DNA of 64,000 nucleotides from Arsenophonus sp046530765 (GTDB lineage: Bacteria; Pseudomonadota; Gammaproteobacteria; Enterobacterales; Enterobacteriaceae): positions 62,001 through 126,000 of the forward strand of contig JBHEQS010000001.1 of assembly GCA_046530765.1 (NCBI GenBank), in the 5' to 3' direction. Shown piece by piece: positions 51,617 to 62,829 of this stretch. Under the pieces are notes generated by a model, which was not told the origin of the DNA, ran no database searches, and saw only the letters and a list, made by a program, of their open reading frames with translations. A program made the position numbers and the translations under genes. How positions within the stretch are numbered: position 1 is the first letter of the stretch; each line of letters begins with the position of its first letter.

Positions 51617-52972
51617 TTATAGAATTCGTCGTATCAATCTATCAATGCGCACTCTTCGTAAACTGCGAATAAGTTTTTTAACTTTTGCTGGATATAGCTG
51701 AATATTTTCAATCTCTTGGTAATGCTTCATAATATGGGTATTAGCTGTTATATATTTTAATTCTTTATTCTTTTGCTCCAATAGAACTTTTTTTGGATCA
51801 TGAATTAATATTGCATTTTCTAAATCTAGTCTCCATGCGCGAAGATTAAGATTATTTCCTGTTATCAATTGCCAGTTATTATCTATCCAAATTCCTTTTA
51901 GGTGATAACTATTTTCTCCATCTTTCCATAATCTTATAATTAATTGCTGTCTATCTACAAAGTGTTGTAACTGACATATAAATCGGCATAGGTTGATTTC
52001 ATATAAATAAGGCAATGCACTGATAATTTTAAAAGGTTTTTCTGGTGAAATGTAAAAGTCATTAGCCGTTTTATCACCAATAATAATTTCGATTTGTTTA
52101 CCATTGCGCAATAATTTACTAATTATACGCGTTAAAATAGTAGGAAAATTAAAATATGGTGTACATATAGTCATTTTTTTTTCAGTAGTATTCATTAAGT
52201 GTGTAATAGTTTTATTTAATTCATTTTTTTTACCTAAACCAATCAATGGAGTTACTGCTAATTCTTCATTTGTAGCATTATTTTGAAATTGATAGTAACA
52301 ACTTTTTAAGTTATGACGAAATCGTTTAATTGATTTTCTAATTTCGTTATTTCGTAGTCGATGTGATTGATCAAGACGTTGAGTGGCTGGTGAAGATAGT
52401 AATATTTGATCTACAAACATCTTCATAATTGAAGCTAATTGTGCATTATATAAAATATGATAACGATCGTAACGATAATGTTGATTCCGCTGAAAATACG
52501 CATTATTAATACTAGCTCCGCTATAAATAACAGCATCATCAAATATAAAGCCTTTTAGATGAAAAACACCTAGCGCCTCTCGTGTATTAACAGGAATTCC
52601 AAAAATAGCAATATGTAATTCTTGGTTATCCATAGCCATTTGGTAATACCAATCAGCATTGGTTATATTAATATTTGTACCAATACGACCACGCTGAGCA
52701 CGATGCCAGTCAAGCATTATTTTAATATCTAATTCTGGCAGTGCTTTTTTTGCTTGATAAAGAGCATTTAGTATGTCTTTACCTGTATCATCATTTTCTA
52801 GATAAAGTGCAGTAATATAAATATATCGTTGAGCGGTAGCTATCTTATCTAATAAGATTTTGCGAAAATTTTTAGTTTTGTAAAGCGTTACAACCCCACT
52901 GGCAGATTGTGGTAATTTTGCTAATTCATCAAGATATTGTTTATCCTTTGATTTTTTAAACTTAGATAACAT
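51617..52972 (-). CDS. pssA: Phosphatidylserine synthase
   Basis: CDP-diacylglycerol-serine O-phosphatidyltransferase of the phospholipase D superfamily; first committed step to phosphatidylethanolamine, acting at the membrane surface and ribosome-associated in E. coli. 451 aa from the chosen ATG (52972), identical in length to E. coli PssA. A GTG one codon upstream is possible but unneeded. Two HKD-type motifs are intact: HLKGFIFDD (H138, K140) and HLKGIWIDN near 357, each followed by a GA/GN motif (YSGASINN and ITGNNLNLRAWRLDLENA). The C-terminal KLIRSLRRVRIDRLIRRIL is basic, as in the family. It is isolated; orientation relative to clpB fits an inverted E. coli segment. Confidence 0.97.
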   Translation of the reverse strand: MLSKFKKSKDKQYLDELAKLPQSASGVVTLYKTKNFRKILLDKIATAQRYIYITALYLENDDTGKDILNALYQAKKALPELDIKIMLDWHRAQRGRIGTNINITNADWYYQMAMDNQELHIAIFGIPVNTREALGVFHLKGFIFDDAVIYSGASINNAYFQRNQHYRYDRYHILYNAQLASIMKMFVDQILLSSPATQRLDQSHRLRNNEIRKSIKRFRHNLKSCYYQFQNNATNEELAVTPLIGLGKKNELNKTITHLMNTTEKKMTICTPYFNFPTILTRIISKLLRNGKQIEIIIGDKTANDFYISPEKPFKIISALPYLYEINLCRFICQLQHFVDRQQLIIRLWKDGENSYHLKGIWIDNNWQLITGNNLNLRAWRLDLENAILIHDPKKVLLEQKNKELKYITANTHIMKHYQEIENIQLYPAKVKKLIRSLRRVRIDRLIRRIL

Positions 52973-55900
52973 CACAGTATAAATTTTCTCTTTTTATTAA
53001 TGTAAAATATAGCATAATCTAATTTAAGTTTATAAAAATTAACAATTTATAATGCCATTAGTTTATTTTTTATATTTATTAATATAAATTAATGTTACTA
53101 AATTTTTGTGATATATGATTAAATCATTTAATATAGTTATTTAGTTACAAAATCGTTTTCTTATATAACAGTTTATTAAAACTTAATATTTTAAATAATT
53201 GTAGAATTTTTACTTTTAAGTATTTTACTTACTATAATCATATTAATATTTGGTTCTGGATATATCTAATAATTTTATAAACTGATTAATATCATATATG
53301 TATTATATTACATAATTAGATTAACATTTAATAGTTAACTTCTGCTTATTAATTATAGTGATTATTTAATGTAACAAAACCACCATAATACTAATGATTT
53401 TACAAGTTTCAATGACAATATAAAAAAATATATTTGTTAGTTATAATAGATTATATTATATTAAAAAATATAATTTTAACATAATTATTTCTTTAATTAA
53501 AAGATAAAATATTAATTAATTAATATTTAGTTAAAATAACTAACAATTTAATATATTGTTTGTTTTAATACACAAAAGTAAATTTTATAAAATATTAAAA
53601 GTTTAAAAAATATTTAATAATGCAATTTATTAATAATTTATTGATAAGTTTAAAATATATATTAACAATTAGTGAAGTATATACGATGAATTAATACAAG
53701 AAATATATTGATTTTATTTTTTAATTTTTAAATACTTTAATATTAAGTTAACATCATATTAACAGATGTTACATTTATGTCTATTAATTAGTTTATTGTT
53801 TTTATTTAATATTTTTTTGTAAAAATATAAAAAACTAAAAAATATATTTTAACTTGCTAATTTAAATTAAAAACTTTTTTATTCATCATACTATATAAAT
53901 AATAGATATTAAATCATGTTACAAGTAAAATTTTGAAAAATACGATTAAAATTTCCTGCTATTATTGTATTCTACTACTTGCAAACTCTTTAATACTGTA
54001 TCATATAAATTATTGCGCATTTAAATGTAAATATATAATCTATAATAGCAAAATATATTTTTAAAGTAAACAAATCTTCAGTTTTTAATCGATATCAAAT
54101 TTCCTAATCACTATTATGAACTATAATAGTGGATAAAAATTTAAACTATGTTCTTTTGTAAAATAAGTTTTTTCTATTTTAAATTAATCATACTTTTTTA
54201 AGGTTTTAATTAATGTATTTTTATTTATAAAAAAATAATGACAAACTTAATATTATATGTCAATATCTTAGTTATTTTTTAGTTATAGTTACATTATTAA
54301 TATAATAGTAATTAAATCATTTCTATGTTAAATAAGTTGAATAATTTCTTCATTAAATAATTTTTGTATATATGTAAATAAATATTATGCACGACAGTTG
54401 ATTGGTAATATTAATCACTAATTGCATCAACAGAATTAAATAGTTTAATTTACATTTTTAATGATAGTCAAACTTTGTAAATGTTTTTTATGATTAATAT
54501 ATAAGTAATATTCATTATTACTTATATATTAATTTTTTTTAGTGTTAATACTATATCTTGCAAACTTTATTTATTCTAATAATTTCATAGAATACCATTT
54601 TCTGTACGATAATTCTAATAATAAAAATAGTCTATTTAGACTAGTATGATAATCATATTACTCAGTATTTTAATTATAAAATATTTTATATCCGTTTTAC
54701 GTAACTTTATTACTATGCACGCATGATAGTCTGTCTATATTATATTATTATAACTTTGTTCTTTATCTAGTAATATTATATTTATTAGGTATATCTATAT
54801 TAATATACAAAATGATTTTATTCAATAATGTAAGATATAAGTTTAAAATAATAAGCAATTATACTTCTTAAATACATTAAGTAATATATAATTATTATTT
54901 TATTTTTTCTAAAAAAAATAAAATATTTAATAAAATTACCATGAAACATATTTATCAGCGCGATAAATTAAAAAAATTAATTTTATTCTTTGCACATAAT
55001 CCATAATAATATTAGAAACTATTGAATATTTAGAGATAAAAATAAGTTTGCATTTAAATATATAAATTAGTAAATAATTATATTTGATTATTTATGTATT
55101 GTTAATTTTATTAAACTATTGTACATAAATAATTTATATTCTATTAATGTATTAATATTATGAATTTTATAAATTAATAAAGGCGTTATATAAACAATAC
55201 AATACTATCTTTTAAACTTATTTTTATTAGTTTATTTGAGTGTATTAAATTTATGTATATAAAATTTCTATTTAATTTTATATAGATAATTATTAAGTTT
55301 GAAGATAATAGTAATTTATTAATTGCAAAATAAATAAGAATTCTTATTTTGCATTTTTATTTACTAAATAAGTACAGGTATTAAATTTTAAAGTAAAAGA
55401 AAGTATATTTTTTATAAAACAAATTTATTTTATTTTAATTTTCTTAGGCATAAATAACTATAATAGAATAATATGATACTATTATAACGTTAAACTATAA
55501 TTAATGAATATTAAAATTATATTGTGATATGCATTTATGTATTAATAAATATTATATTTTTTATATTCTTATTAAATTGCTTTTCAATAAAATGATATTA
55601 ATATACTAAATGTTGTTTATAAGTTCTTTTGATTCTTTATCATTGTTGTTTTGATATTGCTACAGTTTTAGTAGTAATATCAAATAGTGTTATAAACAAT
55701 CTTATATAATTTCGAAATTTAAAATAAAAATATTAAATTTATTATTTAATATTAATTTTTATAAAAAAACTATTTTATAATTTTAATAAAAAATCAAGTT
55801 TATATTTTACTTTATATAAAAATAAAACCAATTCTACGTATTTATTTATGTAAATTAATTTAATTGTACATAAATTTTTGAAATAGATTAATTTAGTTAT

Positions 55901-58860
55901 ATTAATTTAATAGATTGTAAATTAATGATACTTAAAATGATTAATAAAATATAATACATAATATGTATATAAACTGTATTATAATAAATTAACTTATAAA
56001 AAATAAATAACATTTTTTTAAACTAGCGCTTTTCATAGATAAAATCTATATAATGTTAAGATGTAATGAGGTGTAAATTCAGTATCGTTAGTTTGGAATA
56101 TTATTGTTTAATAGTTACTAGTTTGATATCTATTTATTAAATAATTATTAGTTAATAATAGATAAATTGATTTTAGCAATTTTAGTGGCATAGCATTTAT
56201 TTATAGAATTATTAAGTGATAGAATTAAATAGAAGAATATTAAGTACTGATGCGATAAGTTTCTATATAGCTAATCATACTTTATATAAAAATAATTTAC
56301 TATGATATAATTATAAAAATTTTATATCAATTAATAATAAATTAATATATATAATAATTTATTATTAGTAGTTTTATAAAAAATAATATAAGATATCAGT
56401 CTTTATAATGTAACTTTATTTTATTCTAATTTATATATTTAGATTTTTTTTAATATTAATTTTAGTTCTGTTAATATAATAAAGATTAATTTTATTAATT
56501 ATAATTTAAGTATGTGATAATATTTTATTGTTAGTTATTAACTTAAATTTAAATTTAATTGTTTTTTATTAAAAAAATATCTATATATTTATCACAAAAA
56601 TAAAATTATTTTTGTTGACATATTAATTATTAAAATAATTGATATATAATTATTTTTGATTCTGCAAATAGGTGGTAATAAATATATACTTTATAAGTAA
56701 AATTAATTAATTATTTACATAAAATATTTAGTTAAAAATATTTACATTATATAAATACTTTTCAGTATTATATTGATTTACCATTTATTTTTTTTATAAA
56801 ACTATATGTAAAAATAATTTATAGAAATTAAAGAAAAAGTATAAAACTTTTTTTTGATTTTTTCTAAAGAAACTTAATTAATTTTATCCGCATGATTATA
56901 ATTTTAAAAAATTATTGTAATAATAAAATTGACTAATAAGATAAATTAGACATACTATATATATTTTCAATAAGAAGAAACATATATTGTAATTTCATAC
57001 TATTACATATTAATTGAAATTATGATATTAAATATTATAAGAAAAGTTAAAAATTAAACTAATTTTTATTTATAAGTAATAAAACAAGTTAAATCAATAT
57101 AACTGATACTTAGATTGATTTAAAAATAAAATATATTAATACTTTAAATAATATTCTTGATTTATTAAATTTATATAAAAATTATAAGAGTTATTTAACT
57201 TGAATAAAAAAAATAAATAAAATTATAAAAATCTTTTATTAAAATATTTATTTTCTAAATAATTATATTGCCGAGCTTATTCCTAGTTCCACTTTTAGCT
57301 TTAATATAAAATTAAGTAATACATTAAAATTTTGCGCTATAATATAATAAAGAGTTTATGTCGTTTTAATGCTAATTTTTATTTTACTATGATATTTATC
57401 AAGTATCATAATGATGAACAACATAATTATTAATTTTATATTTTTACATAACTATAATTTATTATTATAAATATTATAATAAATTATAGTTATTAACTAA
57501 ATCAAAGTAAATTACTTTAATTAAGTTAATAATAGATTTTATTACGATTAACATATCAAGATTTATTTAAAAATTTTTTATAAGTGTAATTTTTTAAAAT
57601 TAAATCTTAAATAACTGTAATTCTAATAATATTAAAATATAAGTTATTTATTAGATTTTCCTCGTACAGTTTTAGATATTAAAAGAAAATAAATTTAAGT
57701 ATAAAGAAATCTTTAAGTGCTTTTGTATATGGTTATATGACATAGTTGTTAACTAACTTTGTAATAATTCTATGTGTATAATAGTATCTTTTACAAGCAA
57801 GAATTAATAAGTAAGTATTAAAATATTAACTATTAAATTACTTTGAAATTTATTAAAAAGTTATTTATCTAACATTAAAATTATAGATTATTTATCATAT
57901 ATTTATGTATCACTATGACGCAAAGAAACTTAAAAAAATTGATATAAAATATAAAGCCATTAATAACAATAAGAGTTATTGCTAATAATTACAAACATGT
58001 ATCATAATATAATCAATGTCAATCATTATAGTTAATACATAAAATATAATTATGATTAGCTTAGGTAAGCAATTATCTAAAAGAATAAGAAATATAACAG
58101 TAGTCTATTTATTTTCAATATTACTATCAATAAAACTATATAAGTAGTAATAACATGACTATTATATTTGTTAATAAATTATTTAAAGTTTTATGTTTCA
58201 TTTTTTTACAAAAATTGATAGTATCTATGTATAATCTAATTTTTTATAAACATTATATAATATTTTTAAACTTTTAAAATGCTATTAATTAGATTAAACA
58301 TTCATCTTTTTTTTATATTATTAATTTGATATGGTAGAAATATATAAGATAAAATCTAATTAAGGAATATTAGTTATGAGATTTATGAAATATTTTTAGT
58401 TGATATTCTTTACTCAAGAATAAATTTTATTATAATGTTAGAATTGTGATGCGCTATTATTTATTAGTTCTTGATAATTTATTTTTTTCTTTAAGTTGTT
58501 TATTATAGATTGATAAATATTTTTAAATATATTTTTAAATTCTTAAATATTCAATATTACTATTATTAATCGATATAATCATATGAATTTAAATTATATA
58601 GTTAACTAACAACCAATAATCACTAATTTAATAATACATGAAGCAACTATACAAAATTACTTATATCTTATCTCTACGAGATAATTAAAATATTAAACTT
58701 AAACTAGTTAATGTAGTAGTAGTACAAAATTATTTTTATGATTATAATTTACTGCTCTCAACATTAATAAGCTTAATTTATTATTTTTACTAAAGAAAAT
58801 AATAAATGTAATATTTTATCAACTTTAATGATATGAAAATATTTTAAACGAAAAATAAAA
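52973..58860. other. 5.9 kb gene desert between pssA and yfhL
   Basis: No gene recognised. Contains the terminator-shaped hairpin at 54493-54533. A GC-richer patch near 57270-57300 could not be assigned to a gene on either strand. Confidence 0.65.
54493..54533 (+). terminator. Intrinsic-terminator-shaped hairpin without a gene
   Basis: Arms 54493-54510 and 54516-54533 pair perfectly (18 bp) with a 5-nt loop (TTCAT), and the right arm is followed by a run of T up to 54540. The form is that of an intrinsic terminator for the + strand, but no gene lies within 1.5 kb upstream. Confidence 0.5.
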
Positions 58861-59121
58861 ATGTCACTATTAATTATTAATAAATGTATAAACTGTGATA
58901 TGTGTGAACCAGAGTGTCCTAATAAAGCAATCTACATTGGAGAAGAATTTTACCAAATTAATTCAAATCTTTGCACTGAATGCGTTGGCCACTATGATAA
59001 ACCAAGATGCCAACTTGTTTGTCCAATTATAAATACTATAATTAAAGATCCAGATAATTCAGAAACAGAAGAACAATTATGGAATAAATTTATATTATTA
59101 CAACATTCTAATAAGATTTAA
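58861..59121 (+). CDS. yfhL: YfhL-type 2[4Fe-4S] ferredoxin
   Basis: Small electron carrier with two [4Fe-4S] clusters; 86 aa, the same length as E. coli YfhL and collinear. Eight Cys ligands are all present: C9, C12, C15, C19 and C38, C41, C50, C54; the second set has the long C-x8-C spacing typical of this ferredoxin type. The C-terminus keeps TEEQLWNKF. In E. coli YfhL is linked to Fe-S-dependent tRNA modification; whether that holds here is unknown. No Shine-Dalgarno is visible. It is convergent with acpS, and the two stop codons overlap within TTAA at 59118-59121. Its clusters need an assembly system that is not encoded in the window. Confidence 0.93.
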   Translation: MSLLIINKCINCDMCEPECPNKAIYIGEEFYQINSNLCTECVGHYDKPRCQLVCPIINTIIKDPDNSETEEQLWNKFILLQHSNKI

Positions 59122-59498
59122 CCTTCTATAATTACTGTGGCGAAAACATATTTTTTTTCATCAGATAATGATACATGAATGCGTTTAACCCCTAATGAAT
59201 CGGCATATATTTTTGCTTTCCCTAACAAATTAAGTTCAGGCTTGCCTAATTTATCATTAAAAACTTCAAACTGATTAAATGTTAAACCATTTTGAATTCC
59301 AGTTCCAAAAGCTTTTGTTGCCGCCTCTTTGACAGCAAATCTCTTAGCCAAAAAACGTATTGACTGAGAATGGTTTTGATATTGCTCTAATTCTTGATTG
59401 GATAATATGTGCTTTGAAAAACGCTTTTCTAGGCGATTTACAATCTGTTCAATACGTGCAATTTCAAGAAGATCAGTGCCCAAACCAATAATAGTCAT
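59118..59498 (-). CDS. acpS: Holo-[acyl-carrier-protein] synthase
   Basis: Transfers 4'-phosphopantetheine from CoA to acyl carrier protein, activating fatty acid synthesis. 126 aa from the ATG at 59498, equal to E. coli AcpS. The conserved GLGTDLLEIARIE (metal-binding Asp) and FLAKRFAVKEAATKAFGTGI (Glu of the KEA motif) are intact. The ATG was chosen over a TTG one codon upstream because it gives MTIIGLGTD, matching the family. It follows pdxJ with a one-base overlap (TGATG), so translation is likely coupled, and meets yfhL tail to tail. Confidence 0.96.
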   Translation of the reverse strand: MTIIGLGTDLLEIARIEQIVNRLEKRFSKHILSNQELEQYQNHSQSIRFLAKRFAVKEAATKAFGTGIQNGLTFNQFEVFNDKLGKPELNLLGKAKIYADSLGVKRIHVSLSDEKKYVFATVIIEG

Positions 59499-60229
59499 CA
59501 AGATCGCGCCGATATAATAATTTTCTTCATATCACTTACCGCTATCGTCATGCCACTAAAAATTGCCCTACCAATAATTGAATGGCCAATATTAAGTTCA
59601 TATATATATGGTAATTGTGCAATACATTTAACATTGTGATAAGTCAAACCATGACCAGCATTCACTTTAAGTTTTTTAGAAATAGCATAATTTCCAGCTT
59701 GTTTGATACGTTCAAGCTCTCTTTTCTGTTCAAACTTAGTTTTTGCGTTAGCATAGAAACCTGTGTGAATCTCAATAAATGGAGCACCAATTTCTGCTAC
59801 AGAATCAATTTGTTTATTTTCTGGATCAATAAATAAAGAAACTGTAATACCAACCTCAGATAATTGTTTTACCGCATTTGAGATTATAAATTGTTGTCTA
59901 ACAACATCAAGACCACCTTCAGTAGTTATTTCTTCACGACGTTCTGGAACTAGACAGCAAAATTGAGGTTTAAGATCACAAGCAAATTCTATCATTTCAT
60001 TAGTTACAGCCATTTCTAAATTCATAGGAGTTTGTAGAGTCTGTCTAAGTAATTTAATATCGCGATCAGTAATATGTCGACGATCTTCTCGTAAATGCAC
60101 TGTAATCCCATCTGCACCAGATTGCTCTGCAATAAATGCGGCTTGTACAGGATCTGGATATTGCGTTCCTCGAACATTACGCAATGTTGCAATATGATCA
60201 ATATTAACACCTAATAATAGTTCTGACAT
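59498..60229 (-). CDS. pdxJ: Pyridoxine 5'-phosphate synthase
   Basis: Condenses 1-deoxy-xylulose 5-phosphate with 3-amino-1-hydroxyacetone 1-phosphate to form pyridoxine 5'-phosphate, the last ring-closing step of vitamin B6 synthesis. 243 aa, the same length as E. coli PdxJ. A TIM barrel with LLGVNIDHIATLRN at the start, TVHLREDRRHI, and the phosphate-binding end NIGHSIIGRAIFSG. AGGAG lies 6 nt upstream of the ATG. Its product matters for the PLP enzymes IscS and GlyA in this window. First gene of a pdxJ-acpS pair; recO, which precedes it in E. coli, is missing. Confidence 0.97.
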   Translation of the reverse strand: MSELLLGVNIDHIATLRNVRGTQYPDPVQAAFIAEQSGADGITVHLREDRRHITDRDIKLLRQTLQTPMNLEMAVTNEMIEFACDLKPQFCCLVPERREEITTEGGLDVVRQQFIISNAVKQLSEVGITVSLFIDPENKQIDSVAEIGAPFIEIHTGFYANAKTKFEQKRELERIKQAGNYAISKKLKVNAGHGLTYHNVKCIAQLPYIYELNIGHSIIGRAIFSGMTIAVSDMKKIIISARS

Positions 60230-61022
60230 GTTTAACTCCTGTTATATATTTTCTAATTTTAATTTTTTATTTGTATATGTAATTACAGTGTATCTAAATA
60301 TATTTTAAATAAATAGGTTTTAGCGAAATTCAATTGATATATTTTTATAAAATATATTATATCTTTTTAATGATTTTCTCAAAATAAGTTTTTATTGCGA
60401 TACTCTTAATTTTTTTTAATGTATATCTATAAAAAATTCACGATAAGCAAATAATTTAAACTTTTTTTTATATAAAACTTAAGTATTTAATAGTCGAATA
60501 TAAGAGTAAAATTTTTTATTAATAATAAGTAATCTTATCTATTATTTTTAACTATTACTTGCAAGAATAAAAATTAACACTATAAATTAAATAAAATACT
60601 AATGATAATCAAAATACAATAATTCATATTTATTAACATATCAATTTCTAATAAATACATTTAAACAGACAAGAAATTAAATGTGCTTTTATAGTAAATT
60701 CTATATAAACTTAAATAAGAAGTTTATTAATATAATGATATTTGTCTAATACCATTAAAATAAATTATAACACTAAAGAAATTAGTTATTCTCTCATCAG
60801 AGAGATTCATTTTTTTTTACAAACAAATAAAAAATGAATCAATATTAGAAAAATTGATTTAGCCATCTTCAATCAAATATGTGAAAATATAAATGACTAC
60901 ATTTAGATAAAACTAGAATAGTATCAAAATTTAGGCAAAAAATTTAATAAGAAACTTTTTTAACTATAAATATTTACATAAAGCATAAATACTTGTTTTA
61001 ATTAATCAATAAAAATCCTCCT
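60230..61022. other. Gap where recO would lie
   Basis: 793 bp between era and pdxJ. E. coli has recO (about 730 bp) in this position and orientation. No RecO remnant could be read. A 12-bp AT-only stem (about 60806-60840, GATTCATTTTTT with its complement) is the only structure seen and might terminate the era transcript. The pdxJ promoter should be here but could not be picked. Confidence 0.6.
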
Positions 61023-61931
61023 TTAACAAGAAGGATATCTATAACCTAATTTATTCAAAATAAATTTATCATCTGGCCAACCAGCTTGAATTTTTACCCA
61101 AAGTTTAAGTCGAACTTTAGTAACAAAAAATTTTTCCATATCTATTCGAGCTTCAATACCAATTTTTTTGATTTTGCTACCTTTATTGCCAATCACCATT
61201 TTTTTTTGGCTAAATCTTTCAACAAAAATAAGTCCATTAATGTCATAACTCCCGCTTTTTGTTACTGAAAATTGATTAATTTTAACTGTAACAGAATATG
61301 GTAATTCATCGCCTAGAAAACGCATTAACTTTTCACGAATAATTTCAGAAGCAATAAAATCTTTCGAACTATTAGTATTCCAGTCTGCTGGAAAATGATG
61401 TGGTCCTTCTGGCATGTTTTGATGGATAATTTTAGTAATAATATCGATACCAAAACCTTTTTTTGCACTAATCGGTACAATATTCAGAAAATTCATTTGT
61501 TTACTAAGAAATTCAATGTGAGGAAATAAACTAGTTTTATTTGCAAGATTGTCAATCTTATTAATTACTAATAATACTTGTGCTGATAAATGACGAAGTT
61601 TATTTATTACCATTTCATCATTGATTGTCCAACGTATACCTTCTGTAACAAAAATAATCAGTTCCGTATTATAAATTAAGTTGTTTGCTGTTCTATTCAT
61701 AAAACGATTTATTGTGCGTTTTTCTTCTATATGCAATCCTGGTGTATCGATATAAATTGTTTGATAATTAGATTCTGTTTCTATTCCGATTATTCGATGA
61801 CGAGTTGTGTGTGGTTTATGTGAAGTGATAGAAATTTTTTTACCAAGTAATTTGTTTAGTAATGTTGATTTACCAACATTTGGGCTTCCTATAATTGCTA
61901 CAAATCCACAATAAATTTTATCTTTGCTCAT
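61023..61931 (-). CDS. era: GTPase Era
   Basis: Ribosome-assembly GTPase that binds 16S rRNA near its 3' end. 302 aa (E. coli 301). G domain: G1 GSPNVGKS (15-22), G3 DTPG (62-65), G4 NKID (124-127). A C-terminal KH domain follows, with VIGNKGSKIKKIG. It overlaps the 3' end of rnc by 14 bp, so it is translated from the rnc-era mRNA, as in E. coli. The Shine-Dalgarno is weak (GGAT), which also suggests translational coupling. Confidence 0.97.
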   Translation of the reverse strand: MSKDKIYCGFVAIIGSPNVGKSTLLNKLLGKKISITSHKPHTTRHRIIGIETESNYQTIYIDTPGLHIEEKRTINRFMNRTANNLIYNTELIIFVTEGIRWTINDEMVINKLRHLSAQVLLVINKIDNLANKTSLFPHIEFLSKQMNFLNIVPISAKKGFGIDIITKIIHQNMPEGPHHFPADWNTNSSKDFIASEIIREKLMRFLGDELPYSVTVKINQFSVTKSGSYDINGLIFVERFSQKKMVIGNKGSKIKKIGIEARIDMEKFFVTKVRLKLWVKIQAGWPDDKFILNKLGYRYPSC

Positions 61932-62631
61932 TAAGATCCAATATTTTTAATGCTTGCTCAGCTGCTGCTTGTTCGGCTTTTCTGCGATTTGAGCCAATTC
62001 CTTCAACAAGTTCATTTATGCCGCTAACTTGACAATGAATAGTAAATTCCTGATCATGCGCCTCTCCACAAACCTGAACAACTAAATAACTCGGTAAAGG
62101 TAGTCGGCGACCTTGTAAATACTCTTGTAATCGAGTTTTTGGATCCTTTTGTTTATAACCAGGGTTAATTTCTATTAACCGATTATCATACCAAGATAAA
62201 ACAATTCGTTCAGCAGTTTGAATATTACTATCTAAAAAAATACTGCTAATTAAAGCTTCTATAGTATCTGCTAATATTGATTCTCTACGAAAACCTCCGT
62301 TTTTTAATTCACCAGGACCCAAGCTCAAGCATTCTCCCAAATTAAATTCTTTTGCAAGTTCGGCCAGCGTATTTCCTTTGACCAATGTTGCGCGCATACG
62401 GCTCATATCACCTTCATTAATTTTAGGAAAGCGATTGTATAGATTGTTAGCAATCACAAAACTAAGAATTGAATCACCAAGAAATTCTAATCTCTCATTA
62501 TGAATACTGCTAGCACTACGATGAGTTAATGCTTGTTTTAGTAATTTAATTTGTTTAAAAGTATAACCAAGCTTACATTGTAACTGCTTAATTTCTTGTC
62601 GATTTTCCCATTCAATTAAAGAAGAATTCAT
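61918..62631 (-). CDS. rnc: Ribonuclease III
   Basis: Double-strand-specific endoribonuclease for rRNA processing and regulatory RNA decay. 237 aa (E. coli 226). The catalytic signature NERLEFLGDS gives E46 and D53; LADTIEAL carries D122 and E125 (E. coli D114 and E117). A C-terminal dsRNA-binding domain follows (DPKTRLQEYLQGR to RRKAEQAAAEQAL). The extra length is an 8-residue N-terminal addition (MNSSLIEWEN) and a few residues at the end. A conserved-looking hairpin stands in its 5' leader (see 62672-62714). Confidence 0.97.
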   Translation of the reverse strand: MNSSLIEWENRQEIKQLQCKLGYTFKQIKLLKQALTHRSASSIHNERLEFLGDSILSFVIANNLYNRFPKINEGDMSRMRATLVKGNTLAELAKEFNLGECLSLGPGELKNGGFRRESILADTIEALISSIFLDSNIQTAERIVLSWYDNRLIEINPGYKQKDPKTRLQEYLQGRRLPLPSYLVVQVCGEAHDQEFTIHCQVSGINELVEGIGSNRRKAEQAAAEQALKILDLNEQR

Positions 62632-62671
62632 GTCTTACCAATTAGTTCATTATCTAATTACAAAAAAGCAT

Positions 62672-62714
62672 ACGCAACAGCTTTGTGAAATATTTTTTTA
62701 CAAAGCTGTTGCGT
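62672..62714 (-). promoter_or_regulatory. 15-bp GC-bearing hairpin in the lepB-rnc gap
   Basis: Arms ACGCAACAGCTTTGT (62672-62686) and its exact complement (62700-62714) with a 13-nt loop. At 7/15 G+C it is the most GC-rich perfect hairpin seen in the window. Read in the direction of transcription it is followed by ATGCTTTTTT, a terminator form, and it lies 41 nt before the rnc start. E. coli rnc carries an RNase III-cleaved stem-loop in its 5' leader for autoregulation. This one may be that element, the lepB terminator, or both. Confidence 0.7.
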
Positions 62715-62767
62715 TTGCAGGAACTTTAGTATTAATTAAGAAACAGTCATCTTAATTATTGAGATAT

Positions 62768-62795
62768 ATTTTATTTCAGTTATGATATAAATCAA
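62768..62795 (-). promoter_or_regulatory. Candidate rnc promoter
   Basis: TTGATT (62790-62795) and TAAAAT (62768-62773) on the minus strand, spaced 16 bp. A transcript from here would have a leader of about 130 nt that includes the hairpin at 62672-62714, an arrangement like that of E. coli rnc. Consensus matches are frequent in AT-rich DNA, so this is tentative. Confidence 0.4.
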
Positions 62796-62829
62796 TTTTC
62801 TATTAATAATTAGTTTATATAATATTGTA

